A stretch of 64,000 nucleotides of DNA from Candidatus Equicola faecalis (GCA_018065185.1 JAGHTU010000034.1:25646-89645), one strand, 5' to 3'; counted from the first letter of the stretch, positions 1 to 11,016 are shown. Numbers and translations: made by a program. The notes: generated from the letters alone by a model not told the origin.

Positions 1-533
1 TTTATGTCATTCACCTTTTTGGTCACTGCCATCGAAGCGGGATTCTCGGGCGAGATGCTCTTGAACATCCTCAGCCCCAGCTCCTTTGCCACACGGTTCA
101 TTGCGACTCCCATCTCACCGGCAATACCCATCCCACGATGGTCAATGCCCACCATATACCCCTTGAATGCCTTGCCGTTCACGAACGAGCGCATAAAGAA
201 GTAGCCCACAATCTCATCCCCGTCCATAGCCAGAAACGTGAGGAACGACTTGTTGAGCACCACCTTCCTGACGCCCTTCTCATCGAAATCGTGAGGCTGG
301 AAGAACCTGAAAGCCTCCTTAGGCTGTGCATCGAAGAAAGACTTCATCCGAGCAATATCCTCCTTGGAAGCCAGCCTGAGCGAATACCTGCCCGAGCACT
401 CCTCCAGCAGCTCAGGCAATCCCTTTATCGCCCTATGGTGCATCAAGGCAAATGCCTCCGCATTGCCCCATTCAATGGCATCCCACAGGAACCCGAACTT
501 GTCTTTGACTATATGTGCGATTTCGTAAAGCAT
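1..533 (-). CDS. GNAT-like N-acetyltransferase, partial (runs off window start)
   Basis: Reverse-strand reading from ATG at 533 gives MLYEIAHIVKDKFGFLWDAIEWGNAEAF...FLAMDGDEIVGYFFMRSFVNGKAFKGYMVGIDHRGMGIAGEMG...; open to window edge; absent from the ORF track because no stop lies in the window. Confidence 0.65.
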   Translation of the reverse strand, partial: MLYEIAHIVKDKFGFLWDAIEWGNAEAFALMHHRAIKGLPELLEECSGRYSLRLASKEDIARMKSFFDAQPKEAFRFFQPHDFDEKGVRKVVLNKSFLTFLAMDGDEIVGYFFMRSFVNGKAFKGYMVGIDHRGMGIAGEMGVAMNRVAKELGLRMFKSISPENPASMAVTKKVNDI

Positions 534-547
534 AACTGATTATCTTT

Positions 548-1657
548 CTATACTCTATCTTTATTAATCCTATTCAAAGCCAGTGTCCAGAATGAATCCA
601 GGAGGCTTTCGTTATAGACCATCTTGTATTTCCATCTGTTGCGCCACCAGCGGCGGGTCATGAAGATGCCGTATCTCACTATGTGTCTCTTGCGGTCGGG
701 CACATCGCCTTCTTCTTGCGGGAGGAAGATGTCATCCAACACCCGTTCGGCAAGTGGCTTATTGATAGTCACGCCTTCGAATGCCGACAAGTCCATACCA
801 AGATGCTCCACACATATAGTCCCTATGACATCATAGAACGGCATCATCTTCTCTTCACGGAAAACCTTCAGCACATACTGCCAATCTATCTTTGAATGAT
901 TGCTACTTATGAAAAGTCCAAAATCAAGTATCTGTCTCAAACAAATCTCGTGAGCGGCAAAATGTTCTCCAGCGTGCCGCAGCAAGAACAAGGCATTGAA
1001 TGTGGCACTGGGGAGCAATACGGTTTGCCCTCCCACCGGAAGCTCTTCCTTGGGATAATCCTCGGAATCGTTCAGCTGCTGAAGAATCCTCTCGAACTTG
1101 CGATTGCTCCTATGCTTTATGTCGTCCAGGAATTTCAGGTGATTCTCAACGATGATGCCCTCCATCTGGAATGACGAGTGCTTGTGATATTCCGCCACCA
1201 CGTCTATTCCTGCAGCACGAAACGCCTCATCACCTGCCGATCCTTGGAATAAGTCTATATCTCCCAAAGGGCGATGTTCCGGAATCGGATAGACCTGCGA
1301 GAGCGCATATCCTTTGAGCAGGATGGGCCTCTGGTTGTGCTCAGACAGTATTCCGGCAAGGGATTCTATAACCGCCTTATACCTCTGGTAATCATCCTCC
1401 GCTTGCATCACCTCCCCGAACCACTCGTACTTCGAGTCTTCAAGCTCCTCAGAATCAATTTCGAGCTCAAGGCCCGGGTTTGCCTCATAGAGTTTCTGCA
1501 GGCCGTCAACCGCAATGGCGGCAACGCCTTGGTCAAAGGAGAGGTCGACCACCTGCTGCCAGCAAATCTTTGAAATAGCAGGCAAATCTCGCTTTGCCCC
1601 AACCGTTCCAAGTGACGAGCGAAGCAAAAAGAAAAGTATATCCTGGGCTTCCGTCAT
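548..1657 (-). CDS. nucleotidyltransferase family protein (PF14907-like)
   Basis: 369 aa ORF; RPILLKGYALSQVYPIPEHRPLGDIDLF motif. Confidence 0.75.
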   Translation of the reverse strand: MTEAQDILFFLLRSSLGTVGAKRDLPAISKICWQQVVDLSFDQGVAAIAVDGLQKLYEANPGLELEIDSEELEDSKYEWFGEVMQAEDDYQRYKAVIESLAGILSEHNQRPILLKGYALSQVYPIPEHRPLGDIDLFQGSAGDEAFRAAGIDVVAEYHKHSSFQMEGIIVENHLKFLDDIKHRSNRKFERILQQLNDSEDYPKEELPVGGQTVLLPSATFNALFLLRHAGEHFAAHEICLRQILDFGLFISSNHSKIDWQYVLKVFREEKMMPFYDVIGTICVEHLGMDLSAFEGVTINKPLAERVLDDIFLPQEEGDVPDRKRHIVRYGIFMTRRWWRNRWKYKMVYNESLLDSFWTLALNRINKDRV

Positions 1658-1658
1658 A

Positions 1659-2807
1659 CTATTTCAGAATCTTCCTATAAAGTTCCGCCACCTGCGGCCA
1701 CATCACAGAGAAGTCATACCATTCAAGAACCTTTCTGCGGCCAGCAGTTCCAAGACTGCTTCTCAACTTGTTGTCCAACATAAGTTCCATCCCTGCACAA
1801 ATGCTTTCCGGAGTCAATTCAATATACTCCCCTGTCTCATGCTCAACAATAGAATCAACACATCCGTGAGAGCGACTAACCAAAATCGGGACTTCCATAG
1901 CCGATGCTTCTATTACGCACATTCCAAAACCTTCCCGATGAGACGGAAAGACAAAGCAGTCCATCAATATGTAATAGTACGGTATCATTTCTCTGCTCAC
2001 TCTTCCGGTCAACACGATATCCACTGACTCCTGCATCTTCTTTTTGGTCTCCTCCGGCAAGATATCCCTTTCGTCAAAAGGTCCTACCAGCAGCAGTCGG
2101 GCCGTCAAGCCAGGGTTCCGTTTTTTGAACATTTCGAACCCATCGATCAATTCCGGAGTGCCCTTGTCTTTGCAGAACCTGCCACAGAATCCGAATACAA
2201 TGTCCGCATCATTCAACCCAAGGCGTGTCCGCTCCTGGTCGAGACGTTCCGCACTTAGCCGCTCCAGATTGAATATATTCTGAGCATCTATGCCGCCACA
2301 AGTTCCCTTGCCAATAACATATTGTTTCTCTGCCCCATTTATACCATCTTTCACACACTTGGCTCCCAATGATGGTGACACGTTGACAATGCCTGTCGCC
2401 AAAGTACTGACAAACTTTTCCTCCGCAATGAAGATTGACTTCTTAAGTCCTTCCATTGTGGAATAGATAATACCATGTCTATAGTAGATTCGATTCTTTA
2501 CTCCTGCCATCTTGGCTGCAATCATTGCAACCAACGCCCCAACCGGTGTATGTCCGAATACAGCGTCCGGCTTCTCCGCCTTGATTATTTTCCTGATGGA
2601 AGAAATGGATTTCAATACCGCCAGCGGAGAGATACTTCTGGGAATATCCACCGGAAAATACTTGATTCCATTCCTCTCGGCAAATTCTTCAACACCATCT
2701 TCCGGCTTGGCGGCCAAGAGTATTTCATAGCCTTGTTCCGAAAGATAGCGGAATTGACCGTCAAAAAAATATGATGTACGGGCGAGCGTAAAAACGTGTA
2801 GGGCTTT
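1659..2807 (-). CDS. glycosyltransferase family 4
   Basis: MKALHVFTLARTSYFF..., GT4 C-terminal region FVFPSHREGFGMCVIEASAMEVPI; internal Met preferred to ORF start. Confidence 0.85.
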   Translation of the reverse strand, partial: KALHVFTLARTSYFFDGQFRYLSEQGYEILLAAKPEDGVEEFAERNGIKYFPVDIPRSISPLAVLKSISSIRKIIKAEKPDAVFGHTPVGALVAMIAAKMAGVKNRIYYRHGIIYSTMEGLKKSIFIAEEKFVSTLATGIVNVSPSLGAKCVKDGINGAEKQYVIGKGTCGGIDAQNIFNLERLSAERLDQERTRLGLNDADIVFGFCGRFCKDKGTPELIDGFEMFKKRNPGLTARLLLVGPFDERDILPEETKKKMQESVDIVLTGRVSREMIPYYYILMDCFVFPSHREGFGMCVIEASAMEVPILVSRSHGCVDSIVEHETGEYIELTPESICAGMELMLDNKLRSSLGTAGRRKVLEWYDFSVMWPQVAELYRKILK

Positions 2808-2811
2808 CATT

Positions 2812-3858
2812 TCAAATAGTATGTTCTTGATTATTTGCAATGAACTTCTTGTTCAACTTAGCAACAATCTTTTCATTCAATGGGGAACAAATATAGATTC
2901 TGAGTTTATCAACAAAAATGCAACACATATAAAATACCACAACTGTCGCGACCAATAGCAAGCCGGCAGGTATCGGAGCAAAAGTGTCGTAAATATAATG
3001 ACATGCTCCGAACAAAACTTTTCCGCCAACTGTCTGGGAATGTATTAGATAAACCGAAAGTACTGATGCGCTTATCCAGTTTATCCACTTGTTTTGAATC
3101 TTCCAAGTCATTACCCAGTGGAAAAAAGTGACTGAAGCCAGTAACACCATCGGTGAATTGTATCTGAAAGAAAACAGAATAGCCATTGGAGTAAACCCAA
3201 CTTTTATGGCATGCATCATTGTGCATAAAACACAGATTGCCAACCATTTATACCCCCCCCCAGTTTGTAGAGCTTTAATTGGCTTTTCTGATATGAAGCA
3301 GCCAATGTAATAGAGGACTATAAAATGAATAACATGATATCCGCTCACGCTGACCTCGGCACTTTGATGCATATATCCAAGATAAACGTCAAGAATGAGC
3401 ATCATCATCAACATGGGTGTCTTCTTGGAGTCTGGCAGATTATCATATCCTGCATTAAGCAATGGCGCGATAAGGTATAATCCAAAATAGGCAACGATAA
3501 ACCACATTCCACTCTCACTTAATGCAAAGACGCTTCTCTTCAACGCATCCATCCAAGTTACCTCGTGTAACACAAGACCTATTGCAGAGAACGTTATTGC
3601 ATAGAATGCACATTGCGTAAAGAGATTAACAAAGCCTTTCCAACTCTGCTCGATACGGAAATATCCACTTATCAGGACGAAGCAGTTAACCGCAATTATT
3701 GACATGCTCATAAGAAAAACCTGAAAGTGATGAGCAGGATAATTCACGGCTATATTCAAATCCGCATACAAAGATTGTAGGACATGATTGCATAATACCC
3801 CAAGCATACAAAGTATACGAAGGAGTTCAAAATTGGATTGTCTTTCTTTTGATGCCAT
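2812..3858 (-). CDS. acyltransferase family 3 membrane protein; contains G9 tract
   Basis: MASKERQSNFELLRILCMLGVLCNHV (acyltransferase_3 N-terminus), multiple TM segments; C9 (plus strand) at 3253-3261. Confidence 0.85.
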   Translation of the reverse strand: MASKERQSNFELLRILCMLGVLCNHVLQSLYADLNIAVNYPAHHFQVFLMSMSIIAVNCFVLISGYFRIEQSWKGFVNLFTQCAFYAITFSAIGLVLHEVTWMDALKRSVFALSESGMWFIVAYFGLYLIAPLLNAGYDNLPDSKKTPMLMMMLILDVYLGYMHQSAEVSVSGYHVIHFIVLYYIGCFISEKPIKALQTGGGYKWLAICVLCTMMHAIKVGFTPMAILFSFRYNSPMVLLASVTFFHWVMTWKIQNKWINWISASVLSVYLIHSQTVGGKVLFGACHYIYDTFAPIPAGLLLVATVVVFYMCCIFVDKLRIYICSPLNEKIVAKLNKKFIANNQEHTI

Positions 3859-4796
3859 TATCTTAGTTTTGAAGCTAATTTACTTGTTACTATCGGAAAG
3901 AGATGAAATAAGCAAAAAAGTATTTTAAAAGAAGTTGGAATATACATAGATGAGGATATCACAGCAAAACTCTCATCAAAGCGAGCTTTTACAAATTTTC
4001 TTTCTTCATCTGAAAGATTTGGATTGTTATATATCAACACCATTGACTTGCAAAACTGCATGCGAGAGCAATGTTCCAGGTCTTTTTCCTTAGTTCTGAT
4101 AAAAAATTTGATGCGCTCTTCATAAGCTTCAAGAAAATCCCAATTAGGTTTCTTTGCATGCATTGACATAGTACTTTGCTGGTTATCCACATAGTAATAA
4201 AGTGGCACATTTGTTACTCCGATTGTATTAGCAGCATAATACCACTTCCATGTTGTGAAATCATCCTCGAAAAACTTATCCTCTGTCATAAGTCGTCCGT
4301 CAAAGATGTGTCGTTTATATAGTTTTCCCCAAACCACAATCTTTGCCACCTGATTCAAGAAAATGCTATGATTGTCATACATCGTAATCTTCTCCACCAA
4401 CTTAACTTCGGGAAATTTTGCAGCAACACCTCTAAGGAAACCACATTGAGCAATATCAACCTGCTTAGTCATAATGACACTGAGCATCACCTTCAGAAAA
4501 TCCTTGTGCAGATAATCATCTCCATCCAAAAATGTGATGTATTCACCTCGTGCAATACGCAGAGCTGCGTTACGAGCCTTTGCCACACGCCCGTTTTCTT
4601 TGTGTATGACTACGATTCGGCCGTTATGACGAGCATACTCGTCACAAATATAGGGGCACCTGTCCGGACTACCATCATCCACAAGTATGAGTTCCCAATT
4701 GGAGTATGTCTGATTAATTACGCTCTCTATGCAATTGGATAGGTATTTCTCAACCTTATAGACGGGTACTATTACGGAAACTAAAGGTTCTGTCAT
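3858..4796 (-). CDS. glycosyltransferase family 2
   Basis: PLVSVIVPVYKVEKYLSNCIESVINQTYSNWELILVDDGSPD. Confidence 0.92.
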   Translation of the reverse strand: MTEPLVSVIVPVYKVEKYLSNCIESVINQTYSNWELILVDDGSPDRCPYICDEYARHNGRIVVIHKENGRVAKARNAALRIARGEYITFLDGDDYLHKDFLKVMLSVIMTKQVDIAQCGFLRGVAAKFPEVKLVEKITMYDNHSIFLNQVAKIVVWGKLYKRHIFDGRLMTEDKFFEDDFTTWKWYYAANTIGVTNVPLYYYVDNQQSTMSMHAKKPNWDFLEAYEERIKFFIRTKEKDLEHCSRMQFCKSMVLIYNNPNLSDEERKFVKARFDESFAVISSSMYIPTSFKILFCLFHLFPIVTSKLASKLR

Positions 4797-6124
4797 TTGA
4801 TTATATATTTTTCAAATGTAGTTTTTAACTGATTTTGTATTCTATCTCGTGAATGGTTCTTTTTTCCACATTCGTATGCCTTCTTAGCATACTCTCGTAG
4901 AACGTCAGGATCATCAACTATTCTTTGCAGTTGTCGCAGAATCTTGTCATACGAATCAATACAGATTGCAGCATCGAACTCTTTCAAATACTGATAACCG
5001 GTATGCTGATTCCAGCATATAGCCATTATTGCACAAGAGGATGCCATAAGATCAATAATCTTAGTAGAGAAGGAAACACGTGTTGCATACTTGTATTTTT
5101 TGTCAAACGACTCAACATGAAGGGCAATATCCGCTTCTTTGTAAATGCGAGCCAACTCCGAACCTAGGACAGAACCCTTTACATAAATATGATTCTCTTC
5201 ACAAAGCGACTTCCCCTGTTCCTTTGTGAGCTGTTCTGGCGTATAGATATCAAGTATCATCTTGACGCTATTCTTGTTTATCTCATGCAAAGCCTCACCT
5301 ATAGCAGCCAACGACTTCCAGCGATTGCAATATAATTTTCCGGCATACACCAAACGAATAGGTCTGCCCACCGGTTTCGATTCAAAGTTTTCAGGGAAAA
5401 CGCCACACTTATAAAGCGTGCCAGTTTTTATTCCGTATTCAGCGGTATATTCCTTTGCCTGATCCTTTGAGAACATCAAATACTCCTTGTAGATAGGCAT
5501 CGTCTTCTTCAATGCCCTGTGGCAATACCAACGCCTCAACCAGTAAAGAGGAGAATAGTTTACTTCTGTGTATGAAGCTTCATCATCCGCTGTGAATGCA
5601 ATGAATGGGGCATTTGTCATCGTGTGTACCAGCCGCTCAAGTCTCAGAAGTTTAGGAGTTGCAAGTCTGGGGCAATAGACGACATCCGGGCTGAAATCAT
5701 CTATGAATTTCTTCAATGCCACCTTATCATATCTGCCAAATCCCCAAATTGCATCACGCAACATTACAACCGGGGTGTGAATCAGCAAAGAGAGTTTTTT
5801 CATCTTCCCATATATCCCTTGCCTCTGCAGATTCACTTTGGATGCTTCTTGATTTATTCCATCAGAAGGAATAGAAACAGTACTTCCTGCCTTATGCTTT
5901 GAATATATGCTTTTAAGCATTTGGCTATCCGTAATTCGAAAATATCTGGAACAGATTCCATTATTTGGCAACCCCGGACTACAATAGATTTGAGCGAAAT
6001 CAGCATCAAAACCTTGAAACCAATTCGTCAGGACGTTATTGCCGTAAACATAATCGTTCCATTCTTCGTCTGTGATGAGGAGAATTTTCATAAAAGAAGA
6101 ATTATTCTGTAGCCGCAATAACAT
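4793..6124 (-). CDS. glycosyltransferase (GT-B-like)
   Basis: 443 aa; RPIRLVYAGKLYCNRWKSLAAIGEAL, KIIDLMASSCAIMAI; overlaps neighbours as in an operon. Confidence 0.7.
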   Translation of the reverse strand: MLLRLQNNSSFMKILLITDEEWNDYVYGNNVLTNWFQGFDADFAQIYCSPGLPNNGICSRYFRITDSQMLKSIYSKHKAGSTVSIPSDGINQEASKVNLQRQGIYGKMKKLSLLIHTPVVMLRDAIWGFGRYDKVALKKFIDDFSPDVVYCPRLATPKLLRLERLVHTMTNAPFIAFTADDEASYTEVNYSPLYWLRRWYCHRALKKTMPIYKEYLMFSKDQAKEYTAEYGIKTGTLYKCGVFPENFESKPVGRPIRLVYAGKLYCNRWKSLAAIGEALHEINKNSVKMILDIYTPEQLTKEQGKSLCEENHIYVKGSVLGSELARIYKEADIALHVESFDKKYKYATRVSFSTKIIDLMASSCAIMAICWNQHTGYQYLKEFDAAICIDSYDKILRQLQRIVDDPDVLREYAKKAYECGKKNHSRDRIQNQLKTTFEKYIIK

Positions 6125-7113
6125 TAGTGGCGTCTCAATGGTTTAATGCATTTATTATAAAAAGTACTAAAATACCTTAGAAGAAGTGCCTTTAGAAATA
6201 CTTTTATCCATAGTTTATTATGTAATACTCTTTCCTTATAGAAAACTTTATCATTCATTACTGAGTATTCAATTTTGGGCATATACTTAATTGAATTTAT
6301 GTCAATGTCATGCATGTTCAATTCGGAGTATAGAACCGAAGAGGAATCCTTGACACTACGTCTATCTGTATTTGCCCCGTAATCTAACCCAATATTTTTA
6401 ACCATATTCTCATTGGGATAAATAGTCAACATATCATTTCTGTGAACCAAAAAATTCATTTGGGTATCGTATGTATTCTGCCTATGTCCTGTCTTTACGC
6501 TATTAACATAACCTTTGAATATGATTTCTGAAAGTAGTTTTTGTTTTTTCGAAAAGAAAGAATTCTTATAAATTGCTTCCTTTCTTGCATTTGCATAACC
6601 AATCATATCATAATCATATAATCGATATACGCGCTTCCACGTTCCCATAAAATATGTTGCAGATGGAAATCTTGAAACAAAGTAAGAGTATTCTCCGAAC
6701 TTCGGCCCATAATTTACAGCTCCCACATACGCTATCCGTTCTTCATCTTTATATTTTTCAAGCATAGCTTCGACGAAATAAAAAGCAGAAATTGATGCCA
6801 ATCCATCATCTTCGACAAAGATCATTCTATCCTCAAACTGGAAAAACCAATCCCAAGCTGTTTTTCCAGATAGCGTACAACCTAGATTTTTTTCCTGAAT
6901 GAGATAGTGTGTTTCACAAGGCCAATCTACATTCTTGACGATTTTTTTTACCTTATTACAATTCTCCACATCGTCAGGCCTGCTTTCACGAGGCGCGTCT
7001 ATAGCCACATAAAGCTTTGTTGGAGCAGCTTTCCGAATGGCAGCGAATGTTTGTTCCGTTTTTTCGGGTCTATTAAAGACTAGAAATAACACAGGTGTTT
7101 GTATTTGTTTCAT
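6124..7113 (-). CDS. glycosyltransferase, GT-A-like
   Basis: TPVLFLVFNRPEKTEQTFAAIRKAAPTKLYVAIDAPRE...FVEDDGLAS. Confidence 0.7.
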   Translation of the reverse strand: MKQIQTPVLFLVFNRPEKTEQTFAAIRKAAPTKLYVAIDAPRESRPDDVENCNKVKKIVKNVDWPCETHYLIQEKNLGCTLSGKTAWDWFFQFEDRMIFVEDDGLASISAFYFVEAMLEKYKDEERIAYVGAVNYGPKFGEYSYFVSRFPSATYFMGTWKRVYRLYDYDMIGYANARKEAIYKNSFFSKKQKLLSEIIFKGYVNSVKTGHRQNTYDTQMNFLVHRNDMLTIYPNENMVKNIGLDYGANTDRRSVKDSSSVLYSELNMHDIDINSIKYMPKIEYSVMNDKVFYKERVLHNKLWIKVFLKALLLRYFSTFYNKCIKPLRRH

Positions 7114-7281
7114 TGTGCATACTTATAATGTCTGGATAAATATCCAAGACGATTTAACAAAATAAACTTTTATTAGTTATGAGACATTCTTTTGATTGAA
7201 AGTAGAATTACATCAACCTTCCGGGGAAAAGTGTCATAATACAACTTTCATTATGGCAAAATACTAACAAACGACACATAT

Positions 7282-8547
7282 TCATTGCTTTTGTTTTATA
7301 TAACTGTTACATGATAATATTATACATGGCGAAATTACACCCCAAAAGAACCATCCTTCTTGTCCGAAAGCAGATTTTTGGTATAATAGCAAGAGTGTTA
7401 ATAGAAATGTAATGATATAATAGAATCTTGTCTTTTCATCTAATACCCATTTTTTCCATATATCAAAAACTGAAAATATAATCATTATAAAAGGTAACCC
7501 GCCAAATAATCCCATTCCACCAAGTCGATCCATAATTGAAGAATGCCCACCAACTTTTACATCCGCATCATACAAAGCCTGACTGGCATCGGAATAATAT
7601 TGTCCTTTTTCGGAAGAAACTCCAAATATTGGATTTTGAAAAAAAGAGTTTATGGACTTCGTATGCAAGCCTTGCCTTCCTGAAATGCTACCACCAGACG
7701 CATCACCTTTGTAAAAAAGATTCTCAAAATCATAAACTTTTGTTTCAACAGCAGTTCCTTGAAAAAAATTCTCAGAGAAATGAAATATCCCTCCCATTAT
7801 ACTGGTAGAACTTACAATAATCAGTAGTAATCCAATACAAATGAATCTAGCCCATCTTTTTTGAGGATTTTGGTGATAAGACGCCATCGCAATAAAAGAT
7901 AGAAACAGCATAATGATGCAAGTAGTTATATAGCATCTAATGATAATATAACTAAACAATAGTATTACACACCACCATAATACTTTCTTCCATCTGGTAA
8001 AAAGATGTTTAGTAAAAAGCATAGCAGGCATAAGGAGAACATAAGTGTGCATAAGTGTATAACTGGGCAAGCCTATGCGTCCATGGTAAATGCTACTGTC
8101 AAAAAAATTATCCCTCAAAAGATCTGTGGAAACATATAAAGTCGGAAGAACATACACGAAAGAGACTATTAATGAAATAATCGCTGTAAGTGCAATAGTT
8201 TTCAGATATTTAACATCCCCAAGGTACTGTAATATAGAAATAATATATAAAGAAGGTAAAATAAAGGCACTTTCAATAACCAATTGTTTAGGATCGGATA
8301 CCGTTCCTATTCCAAGTGCTAGTTTCTTCCCAATTAATACATAAAAACCTAATACAACGAAGTAAATAAAAAACCAACGAATTGCCTTTGTCGCAAATAA
8401 TTGGTTCGGATACATCGCAATACAAAATAGTGCAGTAATTATACTAACAACGTGAATAGGTATATGTGTTAAATCGGCAACTAAAGGCGATGTAAGATAT
8501 ACAGCGTAAAAACACGCCAATATCAAGAACAGTTTATCTTTTTTCAT
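7282..8547 (-). CDS. O-antigen polymerase-like membrane protein (Wzy candidate)
   Basis: 421 aa, many hydrophobic helices, located among GT genes. Confidence 0.65.
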   Translation of the reverse strand: MKKDKLFLILACFYAVYLTSPLVADLTHIPIHVVSIITALFCIAMYPNQLFATKAIRWFFIYFVVLGFYVLIGKKLALGIGTVSDPKQLVIESAFILPSLYIISILQYLGDVKYLKTIALTAIISLIVSFVYVLPTLYVSTDLLRDNFFDSSIYHGRIGLPSYTLMHTYVLLMPAMLFTKHLFTRWKKVLWWCVILLFSYIIIRCYITTCIIMLFLSFIAMASYHQNPQKRWARFICIGLLLIIVSSTSIMGGIFHFSENFFQGTAVETKVYDFENLFYKGDASGGSISGRQGLHTKSINSFFQNPIFGVSSEKGQYYSDASQALYDADVKVGGHSSIMDRLGGMGLFGGLPFIMIIFSVFDIWKKWVLDEKTRFYYIITFLLTLLLLYQKSAFGQEGWFFWGVISPCIILSCNSYIKQKQ

Positions 8548-8553
8548 TAGCCA

Positions 8554-9684
8554 TTATTTGCTTTGAACCAATGGTGATGGCTCAAACAAATTTTTTATCT
8601 TAATAATCCAGTCAACCACTGATTTAATGTTTTTATAATCGTCATAGCCCTTCAATGGCATATCAAAATATGATTGCAACTCCTCTTCTGAAATTTCTAA
8701 TTTTGCTGCAATTTGAGAAAAAATTTCTTTGCCCTCTTCTTCTGACAATGAAGGATGCGATAATTCTTCTAAGGCCTGTTCTCTTGTCATCTGTCCGGTA
8801 ACAACTAAGCTTGATAACTGAGCAATCCGGATATCTGCACCAAAACGTTTTGGACACCAGTATCCCTCAATAAATTTAGTCATCAAAGACTCAAAATGCT
8901 TTTGCCTATATGGCTCCCATCCATATTCATTAACAAGAAGTTTAGTTGCAATATCTTTTGAATAAGGTATGTAATCAAGTGGTTTGAAACATTTAGGCCC
9001 AATATGGAACAACTTACTAAATAACTTTCTGGTATAAGACGGAAGAAAAGGATATCCTTTCATGTCAACGGTTCCAAACTTCTTTAAAATATCTTTCATG
9101 AAAACGACATCATTACCACCATAACACCAAGCCTTCGGGTTTGTAACGACCTCTGTTGCAATATTTCCACCGTTTAATAGATATTTAATTCTATATTTTT
9201 TTGCATATACTCCTACATATGTTGAGAATGCTACGTCTTGTGGTGTGTCAAGGGCAGCGACACCAGCTTTAAACAGAGCTAACTGAAAATTTCGTTCTTG
9301 CTCCCAATTTATTTTTTGAACAAGTAAATTGACCCCCAATTTATCAACCAACTTCTTGATATTATCTTGCGCAACTGGTAAATCCCAACCAGAATCCACA
9401 TGAAGAACTAGAGGTCTTAATCCCCATTCCCTTACTGCCATATGAAGCATATAAGAACTATCAAAACCTCCGCTGAGTCCAATAATACAGTCATACTCTT
9501 TTCCCTTTCCAGCTCTTTTTATTTTTTGAATCATAGCGTTGAGCTCATTTTCACGCCCCTTACCATAGTTCCACATTGGAACTATCCTTGATTCAAACTC
9601 ATTGCATCTTGTACAAATACCTTTTTCATCAAACTTCAGATCTGGATCTGATGTGTCCATGACACAGTGATTACATCTTTTCAT
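8554..9684 (-). CDS. N-acetyl sugar amidotransferase (WbpG/PseA-like)
   Basis: MKRCNHCVMDTSDPDLKFDEKGICTRCNEFE; IIGLSGGFDSSYMLHMAV PP-loop. Confidence 0.85.
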   Translation of the reverse strand: MKRCNHCVMDTSDPDLKFDEKGICTRCNEFESRIVPMWNYGKGRENELNAMIQKIKRAGKGKEYDCIIGLSGGFDSSYMLHMAVREWGLRPLVLHVDSGWDLPVAQDNIKKLVDKLGVNLLVQKINWEQERNFQLALFKAGVAALDTPQDVAFSTYVGVYAKKYRIKYLLNGGNIATEVVTNPKAWCYGGNDVVFMKDILKKFGTVDMKGYPFLPSYTRKLFSKLFHIGPKCFKPLDYIPYSKDIATKLLVNEYGWEPYRQKHFESLMTKFIEGYWCPKRFGADIRIAQLSSLVVTGQMTREQALEELSHPSLSEEEGKEIFSQIAAKLEISEEELQSYFDMPLKGYDDYKNIKSVVDWIIKIKNLFEPSPLVQSK

Positions 9685-9698
9685 AATATATGTATTAA

Positions 9699-11015
9699 TT
9701 AAATGTTTGTTCCTTTAAAAAAAAGTTCTTCGGGGATAAAATCACCGTTGTGATAATGATTATAAACAGACTTTAAATCGTCAACCAAAAGATCTACCTT
9801 TTGTTCGTTTGTCATCATTTTGCCGATATACTCCAATGCATTCATCTTCATTTTTTTTGCAAAATCAATATCTTCATATAAACGAATCATATTAAGTGCC
9901 AACTCTTGAATATTATCAATAGGGGTAAGAGCCACACATTCTTTTTCTTTATTTAGTTGGGGCGTCCCAGAAGTAATGTTGGTAATAACTGGTAGTCCTA
10001 ATGCCATTGCTTGAGTTACAGTCCCTGGTATTACATCAAGTTTTACGGGTAGAACAGCAAAACGGGATTTCTTTAAGTGTTTAAACAAGTCATTTTGTTC
10101 CTCAAAGAAATTCGTAAAGAAAACCGATTCCCGAATATTATTCCTTTCAATTATGTCAGTCATTATTGACTCCGCTTCGGAATCACGCATACCACATATA
10201 TTTAAAGTAACTCCTGGATATTCCTTATGAACAAGCACAAATGCTTCTAAAGCATCAAACGTGCCCTTGCTTGTACTACAATTCTGTGCAAAAGTTACAA
10301 AGTCATAGGTAGGTATCAGATTTTCAGCATCCTTTATATCTCTTGGGTCGTTATTGGGAAACGAAAAACGAAGCGCTATTGCGTCAGGTCTTTTGGATTT
10401 CAGTAAATTGTAATGCAACTGGCTGGCGCAAGCATAATATTTAACATGTTTAAAAACCTCTGTTTCTATAAACCAATTATGTACATCGACAACACTATGT
10501 TTGTACCTGTCCGGATTTGTATAAACTGTTTGTAAGGCTACAAGAATAGGAATATCTCTTATGCGTAAAACAGTAGAAGAGAAATATGCGCCATCAGAAC
10601 CAATTAGATTTATTATATCAGGTTTTTCCTTATTAATAATCCGTCTAACAATCGAAGAATTCGGTTCAACAATTCTCCATAATTTGGGATTTGTAAATAA
10701 CCTCTTTAAAAAAAGAGAAATGTCAGTATTGAAGAAATAGTATCGCACGGAATCCAAATCAAAATGAGAAAGAATCCTTTTCATCCCCGTATGGGCAGAA
10801 ATAACCACTAATTCTATATCTTCTTTTTTTTTGAATTCGTTTATTATCATAGTAACCCACGGCGACACATCTGGAAACATCATTTCTGATGACATTTTCG
10901 CAGTACTTCTTCCTAAAACTCTGTTAACAAAAAAATACAACCTTCTCTTATAATCAAGAGGCAACTTAGCACGTACCTCTTTATTGGAAAAATGACAAAT
11001 TAATGCAACTTTCAT
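9699..11015 (-). CDS. glycosyltransferase family 4-like
   Basis: MKVALICHFSNKEVRAKL start; FVTFAQNCSTSKGTFDALEAFVLV; ALGLPVITNITSGTPQL. Confidence 0.75.
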   Translation of the reverse strand: MKVALICHFSNKEVRAKLPLDYKRRLYFFVNRVLGRSTAKMSSEMMFPDVSPWVTMIINEFKKKEDIELVVISAHTGMKRILSHFDLDSVRYYFFNTDISLFLKRLFTNPKLWRIVEPNSSIVRRIINKEKPDIINLIGSDGAYFSSTVLRIRDIPILVALQTVYTNPDRYKHSVVDVHNWFIETEVFKHVKYYACASQLHYNLLKSKRPDAIALRFSFPNNDPRDIKDAENLIPTYDFVTFAQNCSTSKGTFDALEAFVLVHKEYPGVTLNICGMRDSEAESIMTDIIERNNIRESVFFTNFFEEQNDLFKHLKKSRFAVLPVKLDVIPGTVTQAMALGLPVITNITSGTPQLNKEKECVALTPIDNIQELALNMIRLYEDIDFAKKMKMNALEYIGKMMTNEQKVDLLVDDLKSVYNHYHNGDFIPEELFFKGTNI

Positions 11016-11016
11016 A

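Noticed and set aside
10812-10820. A9 run (T9 on plus strand) in the glycosyltransferase at 9699-11015 as a fourth phase-variation tract
   Set aside because: Poly-A/T runs of 8-9 are common in this AT-rich locus and the gene is in frame; no specific evidence for switching
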